Notes under the pieces: generated by a model | Databases searched by the model: none | What the model was told of the DNA's origin: nothing | The model's input: the letters and a program-made list of their open reading frames with translations, nothing else | Made by a program: the position numbers and the translations under genes | Part shown: positions 45,201 to 56,740 of the stretch, piece by piece | Layout: every line of letters begins with the position of its first letter | Position numbering within the stretch: the stretch's first letter is position 1 | Assembly (NCBI RefSeq): GCF_050908995.1 | Contig: NC_135121.1 | Coordinates: 14,818,001 to 14,882,000, forward strand | Length of the DNA: 64,000 nt | Reading direction: 5' to 3' | DNA from: Andrena cerasifolii | Taxonomy: Eukaryota; Arthropoda; Insecta; Hymenoptera; Andrenidae

Positions 45201-45580
45201 CACCACCCCCCGCGAACTACCTTCAACTAGCAGCCCCTAAATCTAAGTCCACCGTGCCCGGTACAGTCCTAGGCAAAAAGAGGATTGTGGCTGGCCACGG
45301 AGTGGAGGGACGAGGGGCAGATGTGCAGCCATCGCGATTAGAACGTCCTGGAGCCAAGCTGTGCGGCAGAATATCTTTGGATTGTTGAAAGCGATTCACA
45401 GGAGTGTACGGAGCTTTCTAATAATTGCTTCCTTCTTTCGTCGGAGTCGTTTAGGAACACGCGACATGCTTCCTGCGTAGAGAATTGAATGTTTCGGGGA
45501 AAATGGCCCCGTAAAGCGGAAAGTAGTTATAATTTCCGGTAATGCTATATTGGCTTGACCAACTACGTTTTGTATTCCAG
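45201..45580. other. Non-coding DNA without recognised feature
   Basis: Moderate GC. No recognised repeat or gene. Confidence 0.4.
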
Positions 45581-45700
45581 CAGAGTTCGCCTGTTCCTGT
45601 GGCACTGAGAAGGATTACTCGCGAAGGGCTAATGGCAACACACCAGTTCAGGATACGCGATATTTCTGTACAGGGATGGCTGTCCCGCGATAGCAAACGC
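45581..45700 (+). other. Candidate 120-nt coding exon
   Basis: A pyrimidine-rich tract ends in tgtattccag (AG at 45579-45580), and GTATGT starts at 45701. Between them one frame is open for exactly 40 codons, phase 0 to phase 0, containing LRRITREGLMATHQFRIRD and SVQGWLSRDSKR. Length divisible by three, plausible splice signals and mixed amino-acid composition make it the best coding-exon candidate here. No domain is recognised, and the opposite strand is also open, so chance remains possible. Confidence 0.25.
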
Positions 45701-45950
45701 GTATGTATTGCGTTGGAGATGTTATATTGCATTGTTTGAAAACGAATGAATGAACGTAGGGAAGAATTTTAGTGTGAAGTTGATTAAACTTCTTTCAAAG
45801 GTTATTGTAAATCATACAGTATCCGTTATTGCGCCACAGAATATTCTAGCGTGTTCTATGGATCTATGGAGCTGAAAGTTGTTTTAATTGAAGCTACAAA
45901 GTAGTCGTTTCACCCCGTTGAACCTCTTTCTGGTATTTCAGAACTCTGCA
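45701..45950. other. AT-rich non-coding DNA
   Basis: No recognised feature. Confidence 0.45.
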
Positions 45951-46878
45951 TTAACCCTCTAGTGCATACGCCTGTCTTAAGGCGGGCACCTGTTTAATCC
46001 AGGAGTTGGGCGCCTATAATTTTTTTTCAGGATTCTCAGTTGCCAGCCTTAAAAGTATTGCCACACCGCACATATTAGCCTAAGAAACATGTCAATCTGA
46101 CGTTTCGATTTGCCTCGGTGCTCCTTTTCTCAACGTTTTCTCACTCGCTATCGTTCCATCTCGCTCTCGTCTTCGCAGAACAAGAGTGAATCAGAAGTGG
46201 TGGGGATAGCGCCAAGCTCTTGACGTGTAGGACACACCGAGTTCTTAGCGTAGAAATACATACGTCAGAATAGGTGTGCATAAGCTCCGAAAAAATTCAG
46301 GAATTTCATTGGTCAGCAGATTGATTCTTTCTCGACATTTTCATCTCGTATTGGTTTACGCATACCTTCGTAAGGCACGTAACTATTACGCTCAGAATAA
46401 ATAATAGCCATACGGCTACGTTCAGGCGGAGCCGAGCAGCGTTCCCGTTACTTCACCATACCCTTCGGGACTACACAACTCCAATTCACAAATCCACGAT
46501 CGCCAGATGGTGGTGGCTGATTTCTCCTCGATCGCTGCTCGCGAAAATGAACTCACCGGCCAATATATCTGATATCGACCTTAGGCCAGCTCGCGATGGC
46601 TTCTCGCGCTTCTTCTGTGCTTTGTTAAATTTCACAATGCACAATAAAATAATTCTCTATGATATCATAAATTTATATTTTTTTCAACATTTTTTCATAG
46701 TTTATCATTAAAAATAAAGTATTTATTTTATAAAAAACACGGTGATCCAGTAGGCTGCACTGGGGAGCCCAGACGTCCTCCAAATTGAAAACAGACATCG
46801 GATTCGGTCTTTTCATCCCCGAAATAGACTAGTCTAATTTTTCCAACTGAATTAAAAATCTATGCACTAGAGGGTTAA
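45951..46878. mobile_element. piggyBac-like non-autonomous transposon, 928 bp, TTAA-flanked
   Basis: TTAA at 45951-45954 is followed by CCCTCTAGTGCATA. The exact inverse precedes TTAA at 46875-46878. TTAA duplication and CCC-starting 14-bp inverted tips are the hallmark of piggyBac elements. A small hairpin (CGCC..GGCG) lies just inside the left tip at about 45969-45984. No transposase frame is visible, so the element depended on a transposase encoded elsewhere. The interior is of mixed composition with a C/T-rich stretch at 46120-46180. Confidence 0.87.
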
Positions 46879-47049
46879 CAAGACCAGTTCTATTAGAATT
46901 TTATGTTTCTTCCAAAATCTAAAGCCTCTTCCACAAAGGGGCCATTGAAATTTCGCCACGAGAAAGTCAACAGATCCCCGTCCACCCGATTCGTCCGTGC
47001 ATCTCTAAGCGGACTACCCTCCTCTCCTGGTAATTTCGCCAAGGGTTGA
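46879..47049. other. Non-coding DNA without recognised feature
   Basis: Short spacer with no recognised feature. Confidence 0.4.
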
Positions 47050-47134
47050 CTCATTACGGGCAAAGAAGTAACAGGAATTCCCAGATTGCTGGCGGAGCCG
47101 GGGCTGGCTCTCGACCCTGATGCCCCCAGGGCAA

Positions 47135-47160
47135 CGTCGTCGTCGTCATCGTCGTCGTCT
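47135..47160. repeat. (GTC)n microsatellite
   Basis: GTC units with one ATC interruption (gtcgtcgtcgtcatcgtcgt and onward). Confidence 0.8.
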
Positions 47161-47205
47161 CAACGATGCTTGGTGTGCGGTTCCCGCGCGAGCACACGCT
47201 TCCAC

Positions 47206-47223
47206 GCACACACACACACACAC
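47206..47223. repeat. (CA)9 microsatellite
   Basis: Nine CA units following ACG in the GC-rich block. Confidence 0.8.
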
Positions 47224-47945
47224 CGACCGGTGCACGGAAGGGCGCCATTACCCCACGGCAGCAAGTTCTAAGCGCGCTAAATAATGGCCGCTAGAAATTC
47301 AACGGGGGGGTCGAAATGCCCGTATGGCGGTGCGAGTATTCCAACCGCGCGTCCCTGTGTCCGCGCGTCCGTGTGCTCTAACATACGCCCCGCTTCCATC
47401 ATCCACTCGTAAAACATACTTAACCGCCCTCGCGTGTGTGACGGGTCGCGTACGCCGAAAAGGCCGTCGTGCGTGCGTGTGCGGGCGCGTGGTATTAATT
47501 TAGGCGCGTATAGTCCTTTACCAGGCGAGCTAAGAAAAATGCCTGCACGTTGGGGAGCTGGCCCGTTAGAATTTAATCTCACGTCATAGGAGGAGGGCCG
47601 CCGCCTCCTCTCTGCTCTGCTCATCGACGCGTGTCGGTGTGGGTGACACGCAGACGCGCGCACCCTCGGTACCCGGATGGGTGGCGTGGCCTCGACGTCC
47701 GCCGGAAGGTCGAGAACAACCGGCGGAAAGGGGCACGTAAGAAAAATGCGCGACAGAGAGCGGGCGAGCGCGAGCAAGGAGGATGGACGAGGCACGGAAC
47801 GAGGGGGTTTAGGGGTCGGGGGTTTGCGAAAGTGGCCCGGGGACGCTTCGAAATCACTTGTACAGCCCGTTCGCGGTAACTCCTGCACAAGGGATGGAGA
47901 CACGTACGGGTTCTGGGCGACGAAAGAATGCGGAGTGTAATTAAG

Positions 47946-48116
47946 AGTAATTGACGCTGGCGGGTATTCGGATAGGTGTTGGACACTTTCGGAGGATCTT
48001 ATTTTTCGGGGGACACCGATGGAAGTGGCTGGTAGGTGTGGTTATTGCGTGGTTAAGGGATGGGCGAAATTTTCGAGTGGATGAAAATTGTTAGGTTTCA
48101 CAAATGGGGTTGTTAG
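47946..48116. other. Non-coding DNA without recognised feature
   Basis: G/T-rich spacer with no recognised feature. Confidence 0.4.
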
Positions 48117-48362
48117 TAGTGTTCCTTCTCGAGAATGCTTTCTCGAGAATTTCTCGAGAAATTTTGTAATTGCTTATTTATTATTTGTAGAGAAGTACTA
48201 TAATTTCTCGAGAAACTTGAGTCTAGGAAAATTATTATAAATCTCATTTAGTTTCGTAAATGAATGTATTACTAGTTAATCGCGAACGTATAACCACATC
48301 TACAATTTATAATACATCTTATTAATAACATTAGAACCTATATGAATTCAAATAGAAAATCA
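48117..48362 (+). mobile_element. Truncated second copy of the 24476-25589 hAT family (one end)
   Basis: It starts TAGTGTTCCTTCTCGAGAAT and follows, base for base with substitutions and small gaps, the reverse complement of about 25340-25589. Shared blocks include TTACTAGTTAATCGCGAACG and ACATCTACAATTTATAATA. Homology fades after AATAGAAAATC at 48362. No second tip or 8-bp duplication was found, so the copy is truncated. Its orientation is opposite to the first copy. Confidence 0.87.
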
Positions 48363-48924
48363 CAGTACAGAAGATTCGATATTATTAACTGATGAAGGTG
48401 CTCCTAGACCCTTAGTTTTGGAAATAAATTTAAAAATATCTACAAAAGTGGGTGCATTTCGGGTGTTCTTTTCCCTTTGATCGTTGTTAAACATATTTAA
48501 ATGTTCATAATGCACCAATAACTTATATCGCTGTATTCGGGAGGGTTTATAGAATAATTTGTCGTAAAAAGAAACCGAATAACTATTGTGTTTCGACACA
48601 AAAGATGTTCAAATGTGAAAATTTTCATTTTTCTTTAAAATCGAATTTCTCAAAAAACTGAGGGTGATGGTGACAAACGGTTCGCGGATTCGTTTTCAGC
48701 GCACAAAAATCTATAAGACGCGGCTATTGAATCTTACAGACCAAAATGGCTGTTGGACAGTGTAATTCTCATCTAAGTACAAGAAGTCCCAAACGCAATT
48801 ACACGAATAGCTGTCGAAACTACACAGCTTAAAAATAAACCCGAAGGAACTGTATCAATGTTTAACCATCGACTAACAAACATCGCGAGAAAAAAAAACA
48901 ATCTTCTCACCATGTCATTCCATT
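48363..48924. other. AT-rich non-coding DNA with an unassigned 79-codon frame
   Basis: A minus frame at 48360-48599 (79 codons) has a mixed, protein-like composition (SFYDKLFYKPSRIQRYK, then APTFVDIFKFI) but no family I recognise. It lies immediately after the truncated hAT end and might be a remnant of transposon-carried or unrelated coding sequence. Confidence 0.3.
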
Positions 48925-49075
48925 TTGCAATTGTCGCGACGGGGTGGTCTCAAAGGAGCAGCGTACAGAATCAGACTCCCTCTCTCAGCTCTCCGGACAA
49001 TCAAAACCTCCCGCTCGGTTAAAGCGTCGCAAAAAAAAAAGCGGAGGGAAAAGAAACTGCGAAGAAAAACCCAAC

Positions 49076-49123
<48 letters not shown>

Positions 49124-50430
49124 ACACTCATTCCGAAGGGTAGCGACAAGAGTCGGTCGGTCGCGAAGAAAAAAGGGAAATCAAAAGGTAGAGAGCGCAA
49201 ACAGAGGAAGAACCGCGCGGCGGGACAGAGAAGGCTGCGGACGGACGGAGGTGGAAAAAGAAGAAGCACATCGCGGCAGAAGAAAAGGGAGAAATTCGCG
49301 GGAGGGTGGGCGTCGAGAAAGTAACGGCGGGCGTGCATTGTCGGTGCGGTCTTCGGGCGTTACACAAACACAATGAGGCTAGGTTGAGCGTGGGTTTAAG
49401 CGACTTGCGTGTTGGTTAGCTGCTTGGTGAGTCCGGGAGGTCCGTGGACCGGCGGCGAAAAGGAGGACGCGAAGAGGTGGCGTGTGATGTGGAAGAGGAA
49501 GACCGACGACGCACGAGGGGGGTGGCCGCGGCGAGGGGTCGGCGGCGTAGCCAGCGGTAGCAATGGTCGGGGGTTGTCCCTTGCTAAGCCAGCGTTAAGG
49601 GTGGCTTGGAGTAGGTACGCAGAGCTTACAGGAAGGCGGGCAGGGAATAGAAGGCCCCACATTGAATAGAGACGAAAGGAGACGGGAAGAGCGAGAGAGT
49701 GACAATACCCGGAGTCCTGTATGCGCGTTTGTAAGCGTTTGGTGGGAAAGAGGAAGGCGGGCGGAATCTGGGGGGCGAAAGACAGAGAGGGGGCCAGCGT
49801 AGGGGCAGAGGCAGCAGAATGACCAGGTACAGGGTGAAACCGAGAGAGTCCTAGATAGGAAGGGAGACGCAGAGTAGGTGTATGTCGTAGGAAGAGAAGG
49901 CGCGAGGTGGTGAGCGTGGAGAACGAAAAGGAGGGCGGGTAAGCAGAGTCTCTAGGTTGGCAGTCTTACAGATCAATAAAGCTAACCACCCTCACCCTCT
50001 ACCTTTCCTCGGTCCACCCTCTTCGAATCACCTACCTGACCACCCTCCGCCGCCTCCTTTTCATCCGCCACCTTCTCCTGCTCCCGGGGGCTGCCTCAAG
50101 AACAAACCCCAATATGTCTGACAACAATGCCCACCCGATGGATTAGATGCTTCCGCCAGGCGCGTATAAACACGCACACGCGCGCCGTACGTGAGAGCTG
50201 TCGCACGTTCGGCATCCACGCACACACTCGGATATCCGGCAAGTTCGCCATCGTGGATGCTCACTCGTTATACCCGTGGCGAGCTACACGGATAGATCAA
50301 ACATCGGGGCGGGGAGGAGAGGTTCCCTCTTTCGGCGTTATCCGATTTACCCGTTTCTCTCCGTCGTTTCTTTTCTTCGACACTCGCGTCCAACGGCCGG
50401 CAAAAACCTAGCGGCTATTAAATTCTCCGA
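48925..50430. promoter_or_regulatory. GC-rich region with (TC)20 tract, candidate promoter
   Basis: The top strand is purine-rich at 49020-49330 and 49430-49950, interrupted by a 41-bp TC repeat, and turns pyrimidine-rich at 49985-50095. GA/TC repeats are binding sites for GAGA-type factors in insects, and long purine tracts next to CpG-dense DNA often mark broad promoters. A donor-like site (tgcttg|gtgagt) lies at 49426/49427. Overlapping low-complexity frames (126 codons at most) are not genes. The assignment is inference. Confidence 0.32.
49081..49121. repeat. (TC)20 microsatellite
   Basis: About twenty uninterrupted TC units, the longest perfect microsatellite in the window. Expected to be length-polymorphic. 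Confidence 0.95.
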
Positions 50431-51685
50431 AGAGGGATGAATATTCATGGCCGATCGTGCGGGTCCGCGTCGAGCTTTTGCTTTCATCGCCGTTAATTGA
50501 CACTGATTCCTTGACGGGCCTTTGCCGCGACGACGGCCAGTTCTACACGACGGCCAAATTAGATTTAAATCGATCCGCGACGTAACCTCGTTGTGGTAAT
50601 TTTTTATCCCGACCGCCCGCGGCAGCTCCGACGAATTCGCGTAATTATCTTCGCGGGATTCTCATCGGTTCGCTTCACGATCTTCCGTCAATTTGCGGGA
50701 CTCGACCCTCGGTGACGGCGGATGCTGAATTTTTTCTGCTATTTGCGAAGGACTTTGGTTTCAGGTGGAAACAGCGGCGGCGATGAGATTGTTGAACGAT
50801 GTTCAGAAGTCTCTGGAAACTCTTTAGTAAGCTGTTTTATACAGTCATTAATGTTAACTTTTCTACCGTGATAGTGAATGGTAATTCATTTGAATAAGAT
50901 TCATTTTGGAGTTTGATTCTTCATGAAACTTTGGGCTTAATGACATAATAATGTCGACTTGAATACACTGTGCCAGTAATGTGTGTTTTAACGATTAAGT
51001 TGCAGAACTGACCTCATCAGGAGCATTCGAACGTATCAAGGACAAAGTGAAAAAGGAATATGACGACAGTGAATAAATATTTTTCAGAAAACTTCTCGAG
51101 AAACCTCTTTTCTAGAGAAGAGAATTTTATTTTAATTCAAATCTATCAAATCTGTTGAAGGACTTGAAGGTGCAGGGAACATTAGTTTAATTGCAAGAAA
51201 TAGAATTACAAAAGTTCTCTAAAGATTCTTATAGTACAGTTGCCTCCACTATTACACCTAATTCAATTAATAATATCAGCAAATAGTAGCCCAGACAGTG
51301 GTAAATGGCTGAAGTTGATTGGTACAAAATCTAACCCTAATGGGACCCTTGTCATTTTGAGCGAACGCAGCGAAAAAGGAGAAACCGTGCGTCCTTCACT
51401 TGCACAATAAAAAAAAATATGTACCGTGTAGCGCGCTCGATTGCATAAATCGCATCAAGTGTCCCGAAGAACGCGTCCGACGAGCGCATTCAAACAGGTG
51501 CATAGTATTTTTCGCGGTACGAAAAAGTCCGGCCACGTGGCCGTCGGAAAAAAGGGAAAGGATAGTATGTAAGCAGCTGTATCGCAATTAACGTTAATCC
51601 CGTTACCCACTTGGTTCCCATCCTTCATCGAATAAAACGCGCGCCGCACCTCTCTCCGTCATAAGAGTGAAAAATATCAGGCGTC
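50431..51685. other. Non-coding DNA without recognised feature
   Basis: A CpG-rich first part (50430-50760), then AT-rich sequence. An acceptor-like site (ttggtttcag|gtgg) is at 50764-50765. No gene or repeat was recognised. Confidence 0.4.
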
Positions 51686-52620
51686 TTACGTGAAAGGGCA
51701 GCAAAATAATCCCTCTTTTCCTCAAAGACCACCCTCCCGGGGAACAAGAATAAAAAGAGTAAAAACAGGAGTTTACCCTTCAAAAGCGGTCGTGTTTACC
51801 CGCGGAAAGGGAAAGAGTGTAATTGCACGTGCGATTTTTTTTCCTCGGTACTCATTTTCCCTCAAGTTTTCTCGGGGCTCACCCCTCCCATCCGTCCCTG
51901 AACTCGAGGAACGAAGGCAACCCTCGTACCAGCGACCACACGTGGTCGAGGGACGAGGAAGGAGCGACAGAACGCCGGAGAAAGAGCGGATGCGCGGCTC
52001 TTACGTGTACCCCGGTACGTGTGTAATCTTCCCTTGGCCGTGGGGGTGTGGGACGCGGGAGGGTGGGGAGGCAAAGTTCACGGGCTGAGAGCGTCGGGCA
52101 CGCAAGCACACACACACACACACACGTATGACCGCGCACGACCCCTTTCAGAATATTTTCTCGGTTCTTTCTTGCGGGACCCTCACCCTAAGCAGAACAA
52201 CGTAGGGGGTAGTAGCTTGAGGTCCTGGTAAGACCCCCCACCAGCGATGCTCCTTATTGATCGTCCTCCGGCCCACCTACCGAAAGGGGGCATACACCAT
52301 CATGGTGTGTGCTTTCTCCTTCTCCTTTATCCTCGCTTAGGTCCACCCTCTCGCCTTTGTAGCCCACCTACCAAAAACCACCTTTTCTCTCTCTCTCTAT
52401 CTATCTCACCCTATCGTCCCCTTTCTACGGGCTAGCTCACCCCAGATGGTCCTCGTCCTACCTAGACACGGATCTATCTGCTCCTCTCTGTCCCACCAAG
52501 GTGTTGCCCGATGGTAACCATCGGAGCACAAAGGCCCCAGCGTGATCCCCAGAGCGTCTGGGGCCACCGCCGCCGACAGCCCTAGCAGCAGCAACGGATA
52601 GTCCGCAAGAATAGTCGGAC
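51686..52620. promoter_or_regulatory. GC-rich block with CA repeat and strand switch
   Basis: CpG-dense, with purine-rich and pyrimidine-rich runs and (CA)10 at about 52106-52125. A CTCTCTCTATCTATCTC tract lies at 52387-52407. Frames up to 132 codons (51690-52088) show no domain. Confidence 0.22.
52106..52125. repeat. (CA)10 microsatellite
   Basis: Ten CA units between GCAAG and CGTATG. Confidence 0.85.
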
Positions 52621-55600
52621 TAGCCTAGGAGGAGGCTACCGGCGACGTCAATTTACCGGCAATTTCGTTCCCGGGGAAAATTGATTGCGGTTCTAGAGAA
52701 ATTCATAATTAGCTGGACGTAACCGGCTGACGTCCTGGATGGGAATACTCCCGGCTGGTTCGGGACGCCTTAAGTATGATTAAACGTCAGGATGGGTGAC
52801 GTCGGATCCGTGGACGTGAATAGAACGACGCTGCCGTTGCGTAATGGGATATCGTGCGGATCGCACGCTTCCTGGCGTCTGAAAGAAACAGGACCGATGG
52901 TCAGTTGAATGCTCTGATGAATGGGGGCACGGACGTTCAGGATACTCGAAGCAGATTGTGCTATTTCCTTGGAGAGACGGGTGAATGGGATATCGTGATC
53001 GAATAAGCTCAGCTTATCCAGTATTCATATCGGTATAATAAACTGCCACCCTTATACCAATTCCGAAATAAATAACTATTCGGTGCATCGATTCTCTTAT
53101 ACATTTCACTTTATTTATAACACTGCGTGTTACTTCAACCTCGAAGGCTCACCTCTTAAACTGTGAATGGTAAAATTGAATGGCTTATTACCCCAGCATC
53201 AACATCACCTTTCGCTATTGTTTAATATAAAATTCGAAAGATAAACGGAGGCTATCGAAGGAGACGCAACGTGTCCACGGTAAGTATTTATGAAGCAGGA
53301 TAAAAAGGGCGGTAAAGTCGAACAGGTGCTCGAGCACGTGGTCGATCGATGGCCGGCCAGCATGGGCTTGCCTCCTTTTTTTCCAGGCGCCGCTTTTCCC
53401 GAAGAACCGCGCAGAGCCGTTTTTCATTCATATTTCCACGGTCGTGACCCGTTCATCGAAGGCTATAACGCCGCACGCTGCGGAATCGATTTTGAATGGC
53501 GTACCAGGCGCGCCCTTCTCCGCCTCTTTTCCCGCTCGCGGATGTTCCCCTAGGTCGGGGTTACATTTATGTACCATGGTCGTGCCATTCTCGTGCTTTT
53601 TTTTTCGCCTCCCCATATTTTACAATCCGTCGACTCCGGCCGGCGTAATAAAAATAATGCGAGACACGACTGCACGGTGTCGTTCCGTGTCGGTTGTTCA
53701 AATTGTAACAATTGCTACTCCATAAAAAGGAAAAAAGAGCGTGTACACGGTGGATATGAGTTTGTACCGAGGAGGCGCTTCAAAGTGTCATACGAGGCAT
53801 ATTTCTTTCTAATCATTCTCTTTCTATTGCTTCAGATTAAGTTCATAAAAACATTGTACCTCTATGCAGACTTTGCACCATAATTTTAATTAAATAGTTC
53901 CTTATCTTCTTTATTTACTTGCTTCTGGCTTCTATTTAACTTGCCGCTGTAAAAGGATATTATTATTATTATTTTATACCGAATGCAATTTCATAGTATT
54001 ACATATCTCGCTGCTGAAATTATTATATCGCGCACAAAGTCCGTGACTCCACAATTTCTCTACAATCTTTTAAAATCCCAAATGCTACGCAACTAACAAA
54101 TTATTCTTATTACTTGCACAGTAGCTGCAGACTTAATCCAAACAGATACCACCAGAAATAAAATCTTTATCTTTGTATGTTCGTCAAATTTTTATCAACT
54201 CAAAAAACTAACTTTCAACCCCTCACCCTCGTTCAATTACTCCTAATTACTTTACTCTCGTGCGTGCATCCTTTCGACGCAGAACACGATATTCCGTCCC
54301 AGACAATTATCACACAACTCTTCGTTTCGTTTCACGAAGAACAGGCCAGGTCGTGGCATTTTTAGTTGACGAAACTCCCCGCTCGCAGACCTCCATAAAA
54401 CAACATAAATCTGCCGCGATAGATTACTTCACGTGCTCGCAAAGTCCCGCTGAAATCGGAGTATTCGTTCTCGCCGCTCTGCCTTGTCAGTCAGCTCGAT
54501 CACTGCGCCCGACTTCCAAGGGGCGCAGCGTGATTCACTGGGCCAGGCATTAAATGAGCCGGATACCTCGGCTTTTTAATTAGACGCGTTTTTATTTACG
54601 TACAAACACCCGGACAAATTACTCCCCCCGGTAGCCGGAATAGCTGGCTGGTAGATGGCCGATGCGTTTAACCACGTCGCGTTCTTCCATTTTTGCGCCA
54701 ACATTTTACAGTCCGAGCGACGGGACAATAAAAATCGCCCGGCTACCGATACCGCCTCGTGGCCGTGCGCGACATAGGAATTTCGCTCGATAAAATCGTC
54801 TTAAACGAGCGGCGGCATTAAACGCTACGCCATAATGAAACTTTTCAGCCGCGACCCGCCCCTATCGCCGGAAGTCGGGTCAACTCGTAGGGGCTGCGTG
54901 GGGTTCGAATTCCGTAATGACGAGTCAGATGCAAGGGCCTACCTTATCCAATTTGACCTGAGAGGAGTCGACCATTTTCGAGGCTCGGTAATACGAATCT
55001 ACCAATTAGTGACACTAACTCTTGTCTATAGGCGCCCCGAACGAAACTGAAGGGGCTGGGCAAGAGTAAAGTTGGAAATCTAACAGAGTCGTGCAGACAC
55101 TGATCAACTATACTTTCTCCTTTATTCTAGCCTTTATTAAGTCGCTTATAATGTGCGGTCAAACAAAATCTCCGTCAGCCTTGCCATGTTCCAAAATAAT
55201 GAACAAATCTTGTAGGTACTAATTTTAATTGCACTTGCAAACCTTTGCATTAAGCTGGAATGTTCCAGTCGTTTTTTAATTGTCCAGTCTTAAGGACGAA
55301 TCTCGGAAAAGGTTTAAAGGATTTAGTATCCCGCAAGACGAAGGAGAGGGGCGATTTAATCGTCTCGCGGAACGGATCGACTGATCTTCCGCCGGACGTC
55401 AGGCGCGCGGCCTTCATCGAAAGGCGAAGTTTCCGGGCACTCAGTACTGCCAATTTATGAGGAGCAATTTAGGGGATCAGCGTGTCCACGCGAGGATACC
55501 ACGGTTACGCTCTATCGGAGATACCCGATCAGCGCGCAACAGCTGATGGCTCGCCGGCTATCTATCGACCCATTCGACCGGTGTCGATATTGTGTAATAG

Positions 55601-56740
55601 TTTGCTAATAGTAGCACGATTGTTCGACCATTTACGGCGACCTGTAAGCGTGGCCAGAATCGCCTGGGTCGGCCGGAGGAATCGGGGAAAGGGGGAGAAG
55701 ACTGTGGCGCTAGAAGGGAAGCCTGTTCGATCTTTCACTCGGTTTAATATTGCTTTCCTTACGCAGGATGTGTAACGGAGGATATGGAAGCTAAGCTCCA
55801 GATATATCGCACGTGTACAGTTTGCAAACGGAGTGTAAAATGTGTAAAAGAGTGTACACGTTAAAGGGGAGAATGTTCATACTTTTAGACGAAGAAAACT
55901 GTGACAAGAGAGGATGGTCTTGTTCGATGATTAACTGAATTTAATGCCGTCTTTCCTCTGTAGAATGTTTAATAGAAAATACTGTGTTAGTGAGAGCTTT
56001 GAAAGTCAGTAGAGGAGATACATTTTTCTATCTTTTATATTTTATTTTTTTTTTGCATTCCACATTACTATACTGTTTTAAATGGTTGCGAGACGAATGT
56101 GAATGTGTGTAGGGGTGGATCCTTAAGGATCCTCAGTGCATAGTGGAACAGTGGATCTTGTTTAAGTCTAGTTTTTGAGAAATTTTTTAAAATGTTTATG
56201 TTTAGCGACTTCTTTTATTATTATCGCATTAATCGATACCTATATACTTTTAAAATTGAAAGTGACCAGTTTATCCACCCGCCTGATACGAAACCAATAC
56301 ACCTGGGGATTGCGAAAGGTATCTTTCAAAGTACATATGTTCAATAGAAGCTGCATAAAACGTGTAAAAGGCGAGGTGCAGTCAAAACGCTGTTATTACA
56401 CCGAACCTCGAGTTCACCCGGTTTAACAGGGAAAAGAGAGTAACAAGCGGAGAGACCGATTGGCCAGCCGCGGAAATTTGAACGTCCTATAACATGCGGT
56501 AAATTCGATTATTCTTTGGCTACGGATTCTCACTTTTTGCTCGAGCTTCGGCACATTCGTTTCCCGTGACGCACGCAGGTGTCGGGAATAACAGTTGCGG
56601 CCGAAATTCTGGAGGCTAGTGGCGGTGGCGAGTCGAAATCGCTTCGACTGGATTTGATCGAACGTTTCCAAGGGGGAAACGATTAAGGCACCGTCGAGGG
56701 GGTGAATTTTAAAAACTGTAAATGCAGTATTCATCTTTGT
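52621..56740. other. Non-coding DNA without recognised gene
   Basis: About 4.1 kb of alternating CpG-rich and AT-rich DNA. A good donor-like site (tccacg|gtaagtattt) is at 53279/53280. An (ATT)n run lies at about 53959-53973. Frames are at most 104 codons and lack domains. No inverted ends were found. Confidence 0.4.

Larger units (their letters stand above)
47050..47945. promoter_or_regulatory. GC-rich CpG-dense block with trinucleotide and CA repeats
   Basis: CpG-dense, with (GTC)n at about 47135-47160 and (CA)9 at about 47206-47223. Overlapping frames of up to 208 codons (47277-47903 minus) are Arg/Pro/Ser-rich and not credible. Candidate promoter region. Confidence 0.25.

Noticed and set aside
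47277..47903. 208-codon minus-strand open frame as a gene
   Set aside because: Composition is dominated by Arg, Pro and Ser, with other frames open over the same interval. No recognisable family.
54895..54925. gggttcgaattccg as a tRNA T-arm
   Set aside because: The bases flanking TTCGAAT do not form a 5-bp stem, and no D-arm, anticodon arm or acceptor stem could be found.
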